Shown piece after piece: positions 40,791-53,053 of a stretch of 64,000 nt of DNA (the stretch's first letter is position 1; every line of letters starts with the position of its first letter). This DNA comes from Hyphomicrobiaceae bacterium (GTDB taxonomy: Bacteria; Pseudomonadota; Alphaproteobacteria; Rhizobiales; Aestuariivirgaceae), in the NCBI GenBank assembly GCA_900298995.1, contig OMIC01000039.1, positions 1 to 64,000 of the forward strand, in the 5' to 3' direction. The translations under genes were made by a program, and so were the position numbers. The notes under the pieces were generated by a model. The model did not search any database. It saw only the letters and a program-made list of their open reading frames with translations, and had not been told where the DNA came from.

Positions 40791-41725
40791 CGCCGGGCCT
40801 CGATCGCATCCCAGATCAGGCTGGCGATATCGGCGCCGCCGAAACGTTTCACCTCGCGGATGCCGGTGGGCGAGGTGACGTTGATCTCGGTGAGGCAGTC
40901 GCCGATCACGTCGATCCCGACAAAGATGAGCCCGCGCGCCTTGAGGTCCGGCCCCAGCGCCTCGCAGATCTCCTGCTCGCGACGGGTGAGGCTCGTCGGT
41001 TCCGGCCTTCCGCCCACATGCATGTTGGAGCGGTTCTCGTTAACGGCCGGCACGCGATTGATGGCACCCGCCGCCTTGCCGTCGACCAGGATGATGCGCT
41101 TGTCGCCCTTGCGCACGTCGGGCAGATAGCGTTGCGCGATGAAGGGTTCGCGAAAGGTCTGGGTGAAGAGTTCGAGGAGCGCCGAGAAATTCTGGTCGCT
41201 CTCGCCCAGCCGGAACACGCCGGCGCCGCCATTGCCGTAGAGCGGCTTCAGGATGATGTCGCCATGCGCGCGGCGGAAGGCAGCAAGCTCGGCGGCGTCG
41301 CGCGTGATAATGGTCTCCGGCATGAACTGCCGGTAGTTCAGCACGAAGAGTTTCTCGGGCGCATTGCGCACCTGCGCCGGGTCATTCACCACCAGCGTGC
41401 GCGGGTGGATGGCCTCCAGCATGTGGGTCGCCGTGATGTAGCCCATGTCGAAGGGCGGGTCCTGACGCATCAGCACCACGTCGCAGCCGCCGAGATCGGC
41501 ACGCCGCTCGGCGCCGAGCGTATAGTGGTTGCCCGCCTCGTCCCGCACATGGATGTCGTGGCCGGTGGCGAACAGCGCGCCGCTGTCGAGCGCCAGGGTT
41601 CTGGTCTGGTAGTAGAACAACCGGTGGCCGCACGCCTGCGCTTCCAGCATCATGGCGAAGGTCGAGTCGCCCGTGATGTTGATGGACTGGATCGGGTCCA
41701 TCTGCACTGCAACACTCAGCGCCAT
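40787..41725 (-). CDS. gshB: Glutathione synthase
   Basis: [68 protein letters not shown]. Confidence 0.96.
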   Translation of the reverse strand: MALSVAVQMDPIQSINITGDSTFAMMLEAQACGHRLFYYQTRTLALDSGALFATGHDIHVRDEAGNHYTLGAERRADLGGCDVVLMRQDPPFDMGYITATHMLEAIHPRTLVVNDPAQVRNAPEKLFVLNYRQFMPETIITRDAAELAAFRRAHGDIILKPLYGNGGAGVFRLGESDQNFSALLELFTQTFREPFIAQRYLPDVRKGDKRIILVDGKAAGAINRVPAVNENRSNMHVGGRPEPTSLTRREQEICEALGPDLKARGLIFVGIDVIGDCLTEINVTSPTGIREVKRFGGADIASLIWDAIEARR

Positions 41726-41726
41726 G

Positions 41727-42092
41727 TCACTGGTCTCCCTCGAAGGCATTCTCGATATGCCGCGGCCAGTGGTAGGGGCTCAGCGCCACGATGTCAAAAC
41801 GGCATGCCCCCGCGGCGGCCTGTGGCGCGCGGGACAGGAAATGCCGCGCCGCCGCCGAGATGCGCCGCGCCTGCCGGGCGGTCACCGCCTCGATTGCCTT
41901 GCCGGGGGTTCGCCGCACCTCCACCTCGATGAAGGCGGTCACGCCGCCGCGCCGCATCACGAGATCGATCTCGCCCACGGGCGACCTGTAGCGCTGCGCC
42001 AGAAGCCGCCAGCCCTTGAACCGCAGATACCACAGCGCGGCGAGTTCCGCCGTGCGTCCGGCTTCCTCGGATTTGCGGCGGTCATGGGCCAT
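41727..42092 (-). CDS. YraN family protein (UPF0102 putative endonuclease)
   Basis: AAEL...[38 protein letters not shown]. Confidence 0.93.
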   Translation of the reverse strand: MAHDRRKSEEAGRTAELAALWYLRFKGWRLLAQRYRSPVGEIDLVMRRGGVTAFIEVEVRRTPGKAIEAVTARQARRISAAARHFLSRAPQAAAGACRFDIVALSPYHWPRHIENAFEGDQ

Positions 42093-42978
42093 CGCCTGCC
42101 TTGCGCGCCAGGATACGCTGGTAGATGTCGGCCCGGTTGAGATTGAAGCGCCGGGCCAGTTCCGAGGCTGCCTTGCTGGCCGGCATGTCGGCCAGTGCTG
42201 CGCTGATCGCAGCCTCGAGGTCTGCCTCGGACACGGGTGCATCCTCGCAAGGTGGCGATACCAGCAGGGTGATCTCGCCCTTGACGGCGGGCCGCGCCGC
42301 GAGCGTGGCCGCGACCTCGCCCGGTGTTCCGCGCAGCACTTCCTCATGAAGCTTGGTCAGCTCCCGCGTGACCGCCACGCTGCGCGCGGGCAGCGCGTCT
42401 GCCACGTCCTGGAGCGTCTCGATGATGCGATGCGGACTTTCAAAGAAAATGAGTGTTGCCCGGGTCCGTGCGAGATCGCCCAGAACCCTGCGGCGCTCGC
42501 CCTGCTTCTGCGGCAGGAAGCCCGCGAACAGGAAGCGGTCGGTGGGCAGGCCCGAAACGGCGAGCCCGGCCAGCACGGCCGAGGCGCCCGGACATACGCT
42601 CACCGGAATGCCCATGGCGGCGGCTTCCGTCGCCAGACGGTAGCCGGGGTCGGACACGAGCGGCGTGCCGGCATCGCTGATCAGTGCGATGGTGGCGCCG
42701 TCCCTGAGCCGCGCCAGGATCTCGGGCCGTACCTTCTGGGCGTTGTGCTCGTGATAGGGCGACAGCCGGGTTCGAATGGCGTAACGCTCCATCAGCCTGC
42801 CGCTGGTGCGCGTGTCCTCGCAAAGAACCGTCTCGGCAGCGGCGAGAGTTGCGAGCGCGCGGATGGTGATGTCGCCCAGATTGCCGATCGGCGTGGCGAC
42901 GAGGTGCAGCCCAGGGGGAACCGGGTCCGCCTCGAAGCGATGGGCGCCGATTGTATAGCTGGGGTGGCCTGTATTCAT
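42082..42978 (-). CDS. rsmI: 16S rRNA (cytidine(1402)-2'-O)-methyltransferase
   Basis: LHLVATPIGNLGDITIRALATL; CEDTRTSGRLMERY; ALISDAGTPLVSDPGYRL. Confidence 0.96.
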   Translation of the reverse strand: MNTGHPSYTIGAHRFEADPVPPGLHLVATPIGNLGDITIRALATLAAAETVLCEDTRTSGRLMERYAIRTRLSPYHEHNAQKVRPEILARLRDGATIALISDAGTPLVSDPGYRLATEAAAMGIPVSVCPGASAVLAGLAVSGLPTDRFLFAGFLPQKQGERRRVLGDLARTRATLIFFESPHRIIETLQDVADALPARSVAVTRELTKLHEEVLRGTPGEVAATLAARPAVKGEITLLVSPPCEDAPVSEADLEAAISAALADMPASKAASELARRFNLNRADIYQRILARKAGDGP

Positions 42979-42993
42979 TGCCAGAGGTTAGTG

Positions 42994-44142
42994 TCAGACC
43001 GCCAGCTCTGCAATGACGGCATTGAGCAGCTTGCGGCCCTGCGGCGTGGCCTTGAGGCGCTGGCCCTCGCTGACGACGAGCCCCAGGCCGGACAGAGTGT
43101 CGAGCCGGCTGGCATCGAGCGTCCGGCCGGCCAGCGCGGCATGGCGGCAGAGGTCGACGCCCTCGGCAATGCGCAGGCCCATCAGCAGATATTCCTGCGC
43201 CTGTTCTTCCGGGCTCACCGGGCTGTCGCTGACGATGCCATGGCCCTGCGCCTCGACGAGACCGCGCCATGTCTCGGGATGTTTCTCGGCAATCAGCGCG
43301 CGGCGGTTTCGGCCGCTGATCAGGCGGCTGTGCGCGCCGGGGCCTGCACCGGCATATTCGCCATAGCGCCAGTAGAGCAGGTTGTGGCGTGACTCATCGC
43401 CGGGCCGCGCGTGGTTCGACACTTCATAGGCGGAAAGTCCGGCCGCTTCCGTCAGCTCCTGTGTGAGATCATAGAGGTCGGCGGCGGGTTCTTCGGCCGG
43501 CACCGTGAGGCGGCCCTGAGCCGCAAGGTCGAAATAGGCGGTGCCGGGCTCGATGGTGAGCTGATAGAGCGACATGTGGCCCTGCTGTTCGGCGAGCGCG
43601 CGCGAGAGTTCCGCGCGCCAGGCGGACAGCGTCTGTCCCGGCCGTGCATAGATCATGTCGAAGGAGACGCGCGGGAAGATCTTCGCGGCCAGCCGGAAGG
43701 CTGCAATCGCCTCCCCGGCGGAGTGCTGGCGGCCCAACGCGACGAGGTCGCGGTCATTCAGCGCCTGAACGCCCACCGACACGCGATTGACGCCAGCTGT
43801 GCGATAGCCGTGGAAGTTCTCCGCCTCGATCGAGGTCGGATTGGCTTCGAGCGTCGTCTCCACATCGGGCGAGAGCGGCCACAGCCCGCCGATTGCATCA
43901 AGCACGTGCCCCACCGCAGCCGGGGGCATGAGGGAGGGTGTGCCACCGCCGAAGAAGATGGAGCTGACGCTTCGCCCCGGTGTCTCCGAGGCCAGCCACC
44001 GCAACTCCCTTGCCAGAGCCCCGGCAAACGACATGGCGTCCACGGGCGCATGGCGCACATGGCTGTTGAAGTCGCAATAGGGGCACTTGGCCTTGCAAAA
44101 CGGCCAGTGCACATAGATGCCGAAGGCGTCAGAGAAGGTCAC
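42994..44142 (-). CDS. hemW: Radical SAM heme chaperone HemW
   Basis: YVHWPFCKAKCPYCDFNSH; SIFFGGGTPSLM. Confidence 0.95.
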   Translation of the reverse strand: MTFSDAFGIYVHWPFCKAKCPYCDFNSHVRHAPVDAMSFAGALARELRWLASETPGRSVSSIFFGGGTPSLMPPAAVGHVLDAIGGLWPLSPDVETTLEANPTSIEAENFHGYRTAGVNRVSVGVQALNDRDLVALGRQHSAGEAIAAFRLAAKIFPRVSFDMIYARPGQTLSAWRAELSRALAEQQGHMSLYQLTIEPGTAYFDLAAQGRLTVPAEEPAADLYDLTQELTEAAGLSAYEVSNHARPGDESRHNLLYWRYGEYAGAGPGAHSRLISGRNRRALIAEKHPETWRGLVEAQGHGIVSDSPVSPEEQAQEYLLMGLRIAEGVDLCRHAALAGRTLDASRLDTLSGLGLVVSEGQRLKATPQGRKLLNAVIAELAV

Positions 44143-44734
44143 GGAGAAGCTTGTCCAGCGCCTTCGCGCGATGCGAGATCATGTTCTTTTCCTCAGGAGC
44201 CAGTTCCGCAAAGGTGCGGGTTTCGCCGTCGGGAACGAACATGGGATCGTAGCCATGGCCCAGTTGTCCGCGCGGCGGCCAGGCAAGCGTTCCCTGCGCT
44301 AGGCCTTCGTAGATGCGCTCCCCGCCGTCGGGCCAGGCAACGCAGAGCGTGCAGGCAAAATATGCGCGGCGCTTCTCGGGCGTGGTCGCATGCCGGGCCT
44401 GCAGCTTCTCTTCCACCAGGCGCATGGCGAGGTTCCAGTCGCGGTCGGGTCCGGCCCAGTCTGCGGTATAGACGCCGGGTGCGCCGTCCAGCGCCTCGAC
44501 ACAGAGTCCGGAATCGTCGGCAATGGCGACCCGGCCGCTCGCCCGCATGGCGGCCTGCGCCTTGATGCGGGCATTGCCGGCGAAACTGGTCTCGGTTTCG
44601 GCAGGTTCCGCAAGCCCCAGATCGCCCGCCGAGACCACCTCCACCCCATGGGGTTTCAGCAAGGCCCGGAACTCCTCGAGCTTGCCCTTGTTGTGGGTGG
44701 CAATGACGATCCTTTCGCCGGCGAGCTTGCGCAT
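44129..44734 (-). CDS. rdgB: XTP/dITP pyrophosphatase (RdgB/HAM1)
   Basis: IVIATHNKGKLEEFRALL; SFAGNARIKAQAA; IADDSGLCVEALDGAPGVY; GHGYDPMFVP. Confidence 0.96.
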   Translation of the reverse strand: MRKLAGERIVIATHNKGKLEEFRALLKPHGVEVVSAGDLGLAEPAETETSFAGNARIKAQAAMRASGRVAIADDSGLCVEALDGAPGVYTADWAGPDRDWNLAMRLVEEKLQARHATTPEKRRAYFACTLCVAWPDGGERIYEGLAQGTLAWPPRGQLGHGYDPMFVPDGETRTFAELAPEEKNMISHRAKALDKLLRDLL

Positions 44735-45447
44735 CAGGCGATGGCCGCCTTCTGCCCGGCCACGAGTTCGGCAATGCCTTTCTTCGCAAGGGCCAGCAAT
44801 TCGGCCAGCGTCGCCTCGGAGAAGGGCTCGCCCTCTGCCGTGCCCTGGATCTCGACGATGCCGCCCTGACCGGTCATCACGAAGTTGGCATCGGTCCCGG
44901 CGGAGGAATCCTCCGGATAGTCGAGATCGAGTACCGGCACGCCGCCATGGATGCCGCAGGAAATGGCCGCCACATGGTCTTTCAGCGGCCAGCTCTTGAA
45001 CATGGCGCGCTGTTCCATCCACTTGAGGCAGTCGAACAGCGCCACCCATGAACCGGTGATCGCTGCCGTGCGGGTGCCGCCGTCGGCCTGCAGCACGTCG
45101 CAGTCGAGCGTGATCTGGCGTTCGCCCAGCGCCACGAGATCGACGACGGCGCGCAGGCTGCGACCCACCAGGCGCTGGATTTCCTGGGTGCGGCCCGACT
45201 GCTTGCCAGACGCCGCCTCGCGCCGGGTCCGCTCATGGGTGGCGCGCGGCAGCATGCCGTATTCGGCCGTCACCCAGCCCTTGCCGCCGCCCTTGAGCCA
45301 GGGCGGCACGCGCTCCTCGAGCGAGGCGGTGCACAGCACATGGGTGTCGCCGAAACGCACTAGGCAGGAGCCCTCGGCATGGCGGGTGAAGCCGCGCGTG
45401 AAGCTCACGGGGCGCAATTCGTCCGGTTTCCGTCCTGAGGGACGCAT
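44734..45447 (-). CDS. rph: Ribonuclease PH
   Basis: [61 protein letters not shown]. Confidence 0.97.
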   Translation of the reverse strand: MRPSGRKPDELRPVSFTRGFTRHAEGSCLVRFGDTHVLCTASLEERVPPWLKGGGKGWVTAEYGMLPRATHERTRREAASGKQSGRTQEIQRLVGRSLRAVVDLVALGERQITLDCDVLQADGGTRTAAITGSWVALFDCLKWMEQRAMFKSWPLKDHVAAISCGIHGGVPVLDLDYPEDSSAGTDANFVMTGQGGIVEIQGTAEGEPFSEATLAELLALAKKGIAELVAGQKAAIA

Positions 45448-45526
45448 GATGTCCGTTCCTTTTTCCGAAGGACCGGCTTCTAGCCCGCCGATTGACCCGC
45501 GCCAACTTGATTTCTACAGTGGCCCC

Positions 45527-46618
45527 ATGAGCATGATCCCGCCCAAGTCCTTCGCCGACGAGCGGCTCTCCGGCATTGCCGGGCTTGACCAGCGCTCGCG
45601 CGACATCTTCCGCCGCCTCGTCGACACCTATCTGGAGACCGGCGAGCCTGTGGGTTCGCGCACCATTTCGCGCATTCTGCCGCAGAACCTCTCGCCCGCC
45701 TCGGTGCGCAACGTGATGATGGACCTCGAGGATGCAGGCCTCATCTTCTCGCCGCACACCAGTGCGGGCCGCGTTCCCACCGAGCAGGGCCTGCGCTTCT
45801 TCGTCGACGCCGTCATGGAGGTGGGTGCCATGAACGCCGACGAGCGGTCGCGCATCGATGCCCAGATCGCCGCCTCCAATCGCCAGCGCCGTCTGGAGGA
45901 TGTGCTCGGCGAGGCCACCACGATGCTCTCCGGCCTGTCGCAATGCGCGGGAGTCATCGTGGCGCCCAAGATCAATTCGCGCCTCAAGCACATCGAATTC
46001 GTGAATCTTGGGCCGGGCCGCGCCCTCGTCATCCTGGTTGGCGAAGACGGCAGCGTCGAGAACCGGGTCATCGAGGTGCCACGCGGCCTGCCGCCCTCGA
46101 GCCTGACGCAGGCGTCCAACTATCTGTCGACCCGCTTCCAGGGCAAGACCATCGCCGAGGTCCAGCGTTTCGTGCGCGACGAGATGCAGGGCCTGCGCCG
46201 CGAACTGGACGAGATCTCGGCGCGCATCGTCGAGGCGGGCATCGGCCAGTGGTCGGGCGCCACGGATGCCGATGACAAGACGCTGATCGTGCGCGGCCAG
46301 GCCAATCTCATCGAGAATGCAACCGCCACAGCCGATCTCGAGCGCATCCGCAAGCTGTTCGAGGACATCGAGAACAAGAAGGAGCTGGTGCAGCTTCTGG
46401 GCGCGGCCGAGCTGGGCGAGGGGGTGCGGATCTTCATCGGATCGGAAAACCGGCTGTTCTCGCTGTCGGGCAGTTCCATCATCCTGTCGCCCTACCGCAA
46501 TGCCGAGGAAAAGATCGTGGGCGTCATGGGCATCATCGGGCCCACCCGGATGAATTATGCCCGCATCATTCCCATGGTCGACTATACCGCCAAGGCCATC
46601 GGGCGGCTGCTCACTTGA
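45527..46618 (+). CDS. hrcA: Heat-inducible transcription repressor HrcA
   Basis: YLETGEPVGSRTISRILPQNLSPASVRNVMMDLEDAGLIFSPHTSAGRVPTEQGLRFFVD. Confidence 0.96.
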   Translation: MSMIPPKSFADERLSGIAGLDQRSRDIFRRLVDTYLETGEPVGSRTISRILPQNLSPASVRNVMMDLEDAGLIFSPHTSAGRVPTEQGLRFFVDAVMEVGAMNADERSRIDAQIAASNRQRRLEDVLGEATTMLSGLSQCAGVIVAPKINSRLKHIEFVNLGPGRALVILVGEDGSVENRVIEVPRGLPPSSLTQASNYLSTRFQGKTIAEVQRFVRDEMQGLRRELDEISARIVEAGIGQWSGATDADDKTLIVRGQANLIENATATADLERIRKLFEDIENKKELVQLLGAAELGEGVRIFIGSENRLFSLSGSSIILSPYRNAEEKIVGVMGIIGPTRMNYARIIPMVDYTAKAIGRLLT

Positions 46619-46675
46619 TTTTTGGGGCGAGGCAGCCGATATGCCTGCCGGGCACGATTTCAAGGATTTGCAGCC

Positions 46676-47251
46676 ATGGCTGATCAAGACAACGCGACCG
46701 GGCAGGCCTCTGCCGATGCTCCACCCGGCACCACGACGGATGAGCTGGCGGACGCGCTCGCCCTTGACGAGCGCGACCTCGAGATCGCCCAGCTGAGGGA
46801 GGAGGCGGCGCAGTTCAAGGACCGGCTGCTGCGCACTGCCGCCGACATGGACAACCTCCGCAAGCGCGCCGAGCGCGACAAGGCCGAGGCCACCCTCTAT
46901 GCCGCCACCAACTTTGCCCGCGACCTGCTCAGCGTTGCCGACAACATGCGCCGCGCCGTCGAAACCATCACTCCCGAAGCCCGCGAGCAGGCCGATGAGG
47001 TGACCCGGAACCTGCTGGCCGGCGTCGAGATGACCGAGCGTGAACTGCTCAATGTCTTCCAGCGCTACAATATCCGGAGAGTGGAGACGGTGGGCGCCAA
47101 GTTCGATCCCAATTTCCATCAGGCGCTGTTCGAGATGCCTACCAAAGAATATCCGCCGGGCACGGTCGTGCAGGAGATGCAGTCCGGTTTTGCCATCGGC
47201 GACCGCTGCCTGAGGCCCGCCATGGTCGGTGTCGCCAAGGCCGAGGGATAA
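46676..47251 (+). CDS. grpE: Nucleotide exchange factor GrpE
   Basis: RLLRTAADMDNLRKRAERDKAEA; LLNVFQRYNIRRVETVGAKFDPNFHQALFEM. Confidence 0.96.
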   Translation: MADQDNATGQASADAPPGTTTDELADALALDERDLEIAQLREEAAQFKDRLLRTAADMDNLRKRAERDKAEATLYAATNFARDLLSVADNMRRAVETITPEAREQADEVTRNLLAGVEMTERELLNVFQRYNIRRVETVGAKFDPNFHQALFEMPTKEYPPGTVVQEMQSGFAIGDRCLRPAMVGVAKAEG

Positions 47252-47271
47252 CCCCTTCTTCTTGCTGTTTC

Positions 47272-47285
47272 TTGACTGAGGTCAA
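47272..47285. promoter_or_regulatory. Candidate FNR/FixK-type operator upstream of the VOC gene
   Basis: TTGAC-TGAG-GTCAA, perfect dyad (CTTGAC..GTCAAG with flanks) matching TTGA[T/C]-N4-[A/G]TCAA. Confidence 0.4.
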
Positions 47286-47340
47286 GGTTCTGGCGGGACC
47301 GAGGGTGCCAACTGTGGCCGGTGTCAGAGGAGTGTGACGC

Positions 47341-47718
47341 ATGGCAAAGCAGGGTACGGTCGCATGGTCTGAGTTGATGACCACGGAAGTGGCACAGGCC
47401 AAGGAGTTTTATGGCAAGACTCTCGGCCTGAATTTTACGGGGTTTGATCGCACAGGTGAAGGCAACTATTGGGTGGCCATGGCGGATGGCGACGCTGCGT
47501 GGGGCATCATGGACATGAGCTCCCGCCCCGGAGCTCCAACCGGCTGGTTCACCTATCTCGCGGTCGATGATGTCGATGCCCGGGTGGTGGCGGCAACCGG
47601 CGCGGGCGGAACGCTGCTGATGCCGGCCTTTGACGTGCCGTCGGTTGGCCGCATAGCGGTGTTGAAGGACCCCACTGGTGCGGTCATCGGCCTGTTTAAG
47701 CCGACTGACCGTCCATAA
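47341..47718 (+). CDS. VOC family (glyoxalase/dioxygenase superfamily) protein
   Basis: WSELMTTEVAQAKEFYGKTLGLNF; GAPTGWFTYLAVDDVDARV; VGRIAVLKDPTGAVIGLFKP. Confidence 0.92.
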   Translation: MAKQGTVAWSELMTTEVAQAKEFYGKTLGLNFTGFDRTGEGNYWVAMADGDAAWGIMDMSSRPGAPTGWFTYLAVDDVDARVVAATGAGGTLLMPAFDVPSVGRIAVLKDPTGAVIGLFKPTDRP

Positions 47719-48952
47719 GCCTGAGTGCCGTCCCGGCAGCCTGGATGCCTGACAGATGCGCGCCATGCACGGTGGAGAAGAACGGGATCGAGCAATGCTC
47801 GCCCGCCAGCACGATCTTGTCTGCCACGGGCTCTGAAAACCGCAGCCTGGACGCGGCCCTTCCCGGCCTGGCGTGTGAGTAGCCCCCGAGCGTGAAGGGG
47901 TCAGAGGCCCAATGGGTGCGCAGCATCTTCCGCACATGTTTCCGGAAGGACGCACCAAAGGCCTCCGTCACCGCTTCCATGGCGATGGCCTCTGCCTCCG
48001 CATCGCTCAGCCGCTCCATCTCGCGGCCCAGCGCGCCGCCCATATGAGAGATCAGGAGCGGGCGGCCAAAGGGATTGGTGTGCAGATTGAACGGCCGCCT
48101 CGCCGGGTCTGAAAAAATGACGTCGCCATAGAGATGGCCCAGGCCTTCGACGGGCCGGTCGAGCAGGATGGCAAGCTTCTCGGAGACGCCCATCGGGCAG
48201 TCGTGCAAGGCTTCGATGAGCGACAGGGGAAGGGCGGGATCAAAACGGATGCCGCCGGCAATCAGCACGTTGACGGGCACCGCGAGGATGATGGTCTCAG
48301 CCGTTACCGTGCCCTTCGAGGTCTCCAGCCTGACATGGCGTCCCGACCAGTCGATGCCGGTGACGGGCGTGGAGAGCGTGACGTCGAGGCCCGCGGCATG
48401 ACGGGCCACCAGCGCGCCATAGCCTGCCTCGACCGGAAAGTCGCCGCCTTCATCGATGTAGCGGGCGTAGTCCTCGGTCGAGCAGTCCTCGGCTTCATGG
48501 GATGTTATCTGGTTGATGATCTGTCGTGTCAGGGTGTTCCAGCGGTTTGAGGGGTCGAGAAAGCTTGAGAATGACGCGTCGTGCTCGCCCCTGCCTGACG
48601 CAGAGATGCGGGTCAGCACGTCAACGATGTAGTCAATCGCCTCTGCCTGCACGGCCTCCGGCAGCTGGCCGCCGCCGCCATAGCGCCTCTCGTCCGCCCA
48701 TGTCAGTTTTGAATTGTAGGCGAAGCCCAGCCGGTCGGCGATCCGGGTAAAGGGGTTCTGTGCCGCGGCGTGGAGCCAGTGCGCCCCGCAGTCGAAGGGA
48801 AGGCCCAGCGTCGCTGTGTCCGTCCAGGCGCGCCCTCCGACGCGGTCACGGGCCTCCAGCATGATGAAGCTCCGGCCCGATATCTTGAGGGTGAGCCCTG
48901 CGGCCAGCCCCGCAGCCCCCGCTCCAATCACCGCAAAATCATAGTGACTCAT
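47696..48952 (-). CDS. FAD-dependent amine oxidase (flavin monoamine oxidase family)
   Basis: YDFAVIGAGAAGLAAGLTL; LEARDRVGGRAWTDT; C-terminal LAGEHCSIPFFSTVHGAHLSGIQAA. Confidence 0.9.
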   Translation of the reverse strand: MSHYDFAVIGAGAAGLAAGLTLKISGRSFIMLEARDRVGGRAWTDTATLGLPFDCGAHWLHAAAQNPFTRIADRLGFAYNSKLTWADERRYGGGGQLPEAVQAEAIDYIVDVLTRISASGRGEHDASFSSFLDPSNRWNTLTRQIINQITSHEAEDCSTEDYARYIDEGGDFPVEAGYGALVARHAAGLDVTLSTPVTGIDWSGRHVRLETSKGTVTAETIILAVPVNVLIAGGIRFDPALPLSLIEALHDCPMGVSEKLAILLDRPVEGLGHLYGDVIFSDPARRPFNLHTNPFGRPLLISHMGGALGREMERLSDAEAEAIAMEAVTEAFGASFRKHVRKMLRTHWASDPFTLGGYSHARPGRAASRLRFSEPVADKIVLAGEHCSIPFFSTVHGAHLSGIQAAGTALRLMDGQSA

Positions 48953-49551
48953 GGTTTGGTGACCCGTCTCAGCGTGAGGTTGATACGCCCGCCATCCTTC
49001 AGCAGCGTGGAGGTGCCGGTGAGCACCCTGTCGATGCCGTGATAGCAGAGACGGGACGGGCCGCCCATCACCAGCACATCGCCGGAGTTCAGTTTCAGCG
49101 TGCCCGTCTTGCCGCCGCGCTCCGGTCCGCCGATCCGGAAGATCGCGGTGTCGCCGAGCGAGACCGAGAGCACGGGTGCGGTGAAATCGTCTTCGTCCTC
49201 GTCGCGGTGCAGGCCCATCCTGGCGCCGCCGCTGTAGAAGTTGACCAGACATGCTTCGGGGTCGTGGGAATAGCCGGACACGGTCCGCCAAAGTGCCAGA
49301 AGCACCCCGGGAATTGCGGGCCAGGGCTGGCCGGTGTCGGGATGGAGGGGCTGGTAGCGGTAACCCGCCCGGTCCGACACCCAGCCGAGGGAGCCCAGAT
49401 TGGTCATCCGCACCGAAAACGGCCGTCCGGTGCGTGGCATGACGGGGGTAAAGAGCGGCGCCGCTGCCACGGCCAGGCGCAGGTCCTCCACCAGCTGGCG
49501 CTGCTCGGGCAGGGCGAGATGGCCGGGCAGATATCTGAGACCGGGTGTCAT
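48949..49551 (-). CDS. alkB: Alpha-ketoglutarate-dependent dioxygenase AlkB
   Basis: ACLVNFYSGGARMGLHRDEDEDDFTAPVLSVSLGDTAIFRIGG; SGDVLVMGGPSRLCYHGIDRV. Confidence 0.95.
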   Translation of the reverse strand: MTPGLRYLPGHLALPEQRQLVEDLRLAVAAAPLFTPVMPRTGRPFSVRMTNLGSLGWVSDRAGYRYQPLHPDTGQPWPAIPGVLLALWRTVSGYSHDPEACLVNFYSGGARMGLHRDEDEDDFTAPVLSVSLGDTAIFRIGGPERGGKTGTLKLNSGDVLVMGGPSRLCYHGIDRVLTGTSTLLKDGGRINLTLRRVTKP

Positions 49552-49627
49552 CGGCCGCCTTGTGTCACTGTCGCGGCGGACGGGCAAGCGGCCTGGCCGG
49601 CATGGCGGAAAATGCTGGACCGGACGG

Positions 49628-49656
49628 CTTGATAGGCTGACCCCCCCTGCCTATAT
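49628..49656 (+). promoter_or_regulatory. Candidate sigma-32 (RpoH) heat-shock promoter of dnaK
   Basis: CTTG - 18 nt - CCTATAT, matching the alphaproteobacterial RpoH form CTTG-N17/18-CYTATNT; about 145 nt upstream of dnaK. Confidence 0.6.
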
Positions 49657-49800
49657 ACCCCCTCGAACGCTGGACGGTCCGGCTCGAGTCGGGCTGTCCG
49701 GGACCTAAATCTAAATCAGGAGGCGGACCCCCCTTCCGGGGGTGCCGGGCGAGCGCCGCAACGGGCTTTCCCCAGTCTGCCTGCCAATTGGAGGATCAAG

Positions 49801-51720
<1,920 letters not shown>

Positions 51721-51737
51721 GGTCGAATGAAAACGCC

Positions 51738-51791
51738 AACCCCGCTTCACGTGGCGGGCTCCTCCGGGGGCTCGCGGCGCGGGGCGGGGTT
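51738..51791 (+). terminator. Possible intercistronic stem between dnaK and dnaJ
   Basis: Distal arms AACCCCGC ... GCGGGGTT followed by TCTGCTATAT. Confidence 0.3.
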
Positions 51792-51882
51792 CTGCTATAT
51801 CCACACATGGAAGTCTCACCGCTCCTTGCAGCGCTCTCAGCCGGAAGCGCCGCGGAACGGCAACCGTTAGCGGTACTCAGTC

Positions 51883-53049
51883 ATGGCCAAGCGCGACTAT
51901 TACGAAGTTCTGGGCGTCGGCAAATCGGCCGACGAGAAAGAGCTCAAGGCCGCCTATCGCAAGCTCGCCAAGCAGTTTCACCCGGACACCAACCCGGGCG
52001 ACAAGATGGCGGAAGCCAAGTTCAAGGAAATCAACGAGGCCTATGACGTCCTGAAGGACCCGCAGAAGAAGGCCGCCTATGACCGCTTCGGCCACCAGGC
52101 CTTCGAGGGTGGCATGGGCGGCGGGCGCGGCGCGGGTTTCGGCCCCGAATTCAATTCCTCGATGTCCGACATCTTCGAGGACCTGTTCGGCGACTTCATG
52201 GGCGGTGGCGGTGTCGGCGGTGGCCGTGGCCGGCGTGGCCGCGGTGGCGGCGCGAGCGGCGCCTCACGCGGGGCGGACCTCCGCTACAACATGGAAATCG
52301 GTCTCACAGAGGCCTTCACCGGAAAGACCGCGCAAATCCGTGTGCCCTCGTCGGTGTCGTGCGAGACATGCAATGGATCCGGCGCCAAGCCGGGCACCAG
52401 CCCCAAGACCTGCGCGACCTGCGGCGGGCAGGGTGCCGTGCGCTCGCAGTCCGGCTTCTTCACTGTGGAGCGCACATGCCCCAGCTGTCAGGGGCGCGGC
52501 CAGGTGATTTCCGATCCCTGCAACGGCTGTGGCGGGCAGGGCCGGGTTACCAGGGAGCGCATGCTCTCGGTCAACATTCCGGCCGGTGTCGAGGATGGCA
52601 CGCGCATCCGGCTGGCCAGCGAGGGCGAGGCGGGCCTGCGCGGCGGGCCATCGGGGGATCTCTACATCTTCCTGTCGGTGAGGCCGCATGAGTTCTTCCA
52701 GCGGGATGGCGCGGACCTGTTCTGCAAGGTGCCGGTGTCCATGACGGCGGCGGCCATGGGCGGCGAGATCGAGGTTCCGACCATCGACGGCAAGAAGGCA
52801 CGGGTCTCGATTCCGGAAGGAACCCAGACTGGCAAGCAGTTCCGCCTGCGCGGCAAGGGCATGCCGGTGCTGCGCTCCTCGCAGACGGGCGACATGTACA
52901 TTCAGGTGGCGGTGGAAACGCCGGTCAACCTGTCGCGCCGCCAGCGCGAACTGCTGCGCGACTTCGAGAAGGAAGCGCGCAACAACAGCCCCGAATCCGA
53001 GGGCTTCTTCGCCAAGGCCAAGGCATTCTGGGACGGGTTCGGCAGCTGA
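51883..53049 (+). CDS. dnaJ: Molecular chaperone DnaJ
   Basis: [43 protein letters not shown] zinc repeats [36 protein letters not shown]. Confidence 0.99.
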   Translation: MAKRDYYEVLGVGKSADEKELKAAYRKLAKQFHPDTNPGDKMAEAKFKEINEAYDVLKDPQKKAAYDRFGHQAFEGGMGGGRGAGFGPEFNSSMSDIFEDLFGDFMGGGGVGGGRGRRGRGGGASGASRGADLRYNMEIGLTEAFTGKTAQIRVPSSVSCETCNGSGAKPGTSPKTCATCGGQGAVRSQSGFFTVERTCPSCQGRGQVISDPCNGCGGQGRVTRERMLSVNIPAGVEDGTRIRLASEGEAGLRGGPSGDLYIFLSVRPHEFFQRDGADLFCKVPVSMTAAAMGGEIEVPTIDGKKARVSIPEGTQTGKQFRLRGKGMPVLRSSQTGDMYIQVAVETPVNLSRRQRELLRDFEKEARNNSPESEGFFAKAKAFWDGFGS

Positions 53050-53053
53050 CGGG

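Noticed and set aside
52199-52270. Gly/Arg-rich low-complexity stretch in dnaJ ([17 protein letters not shown])
   Set aside because: Consistent with the normal G/F linker of alphaproteobacterial DnaJ, not a separate repeat element.
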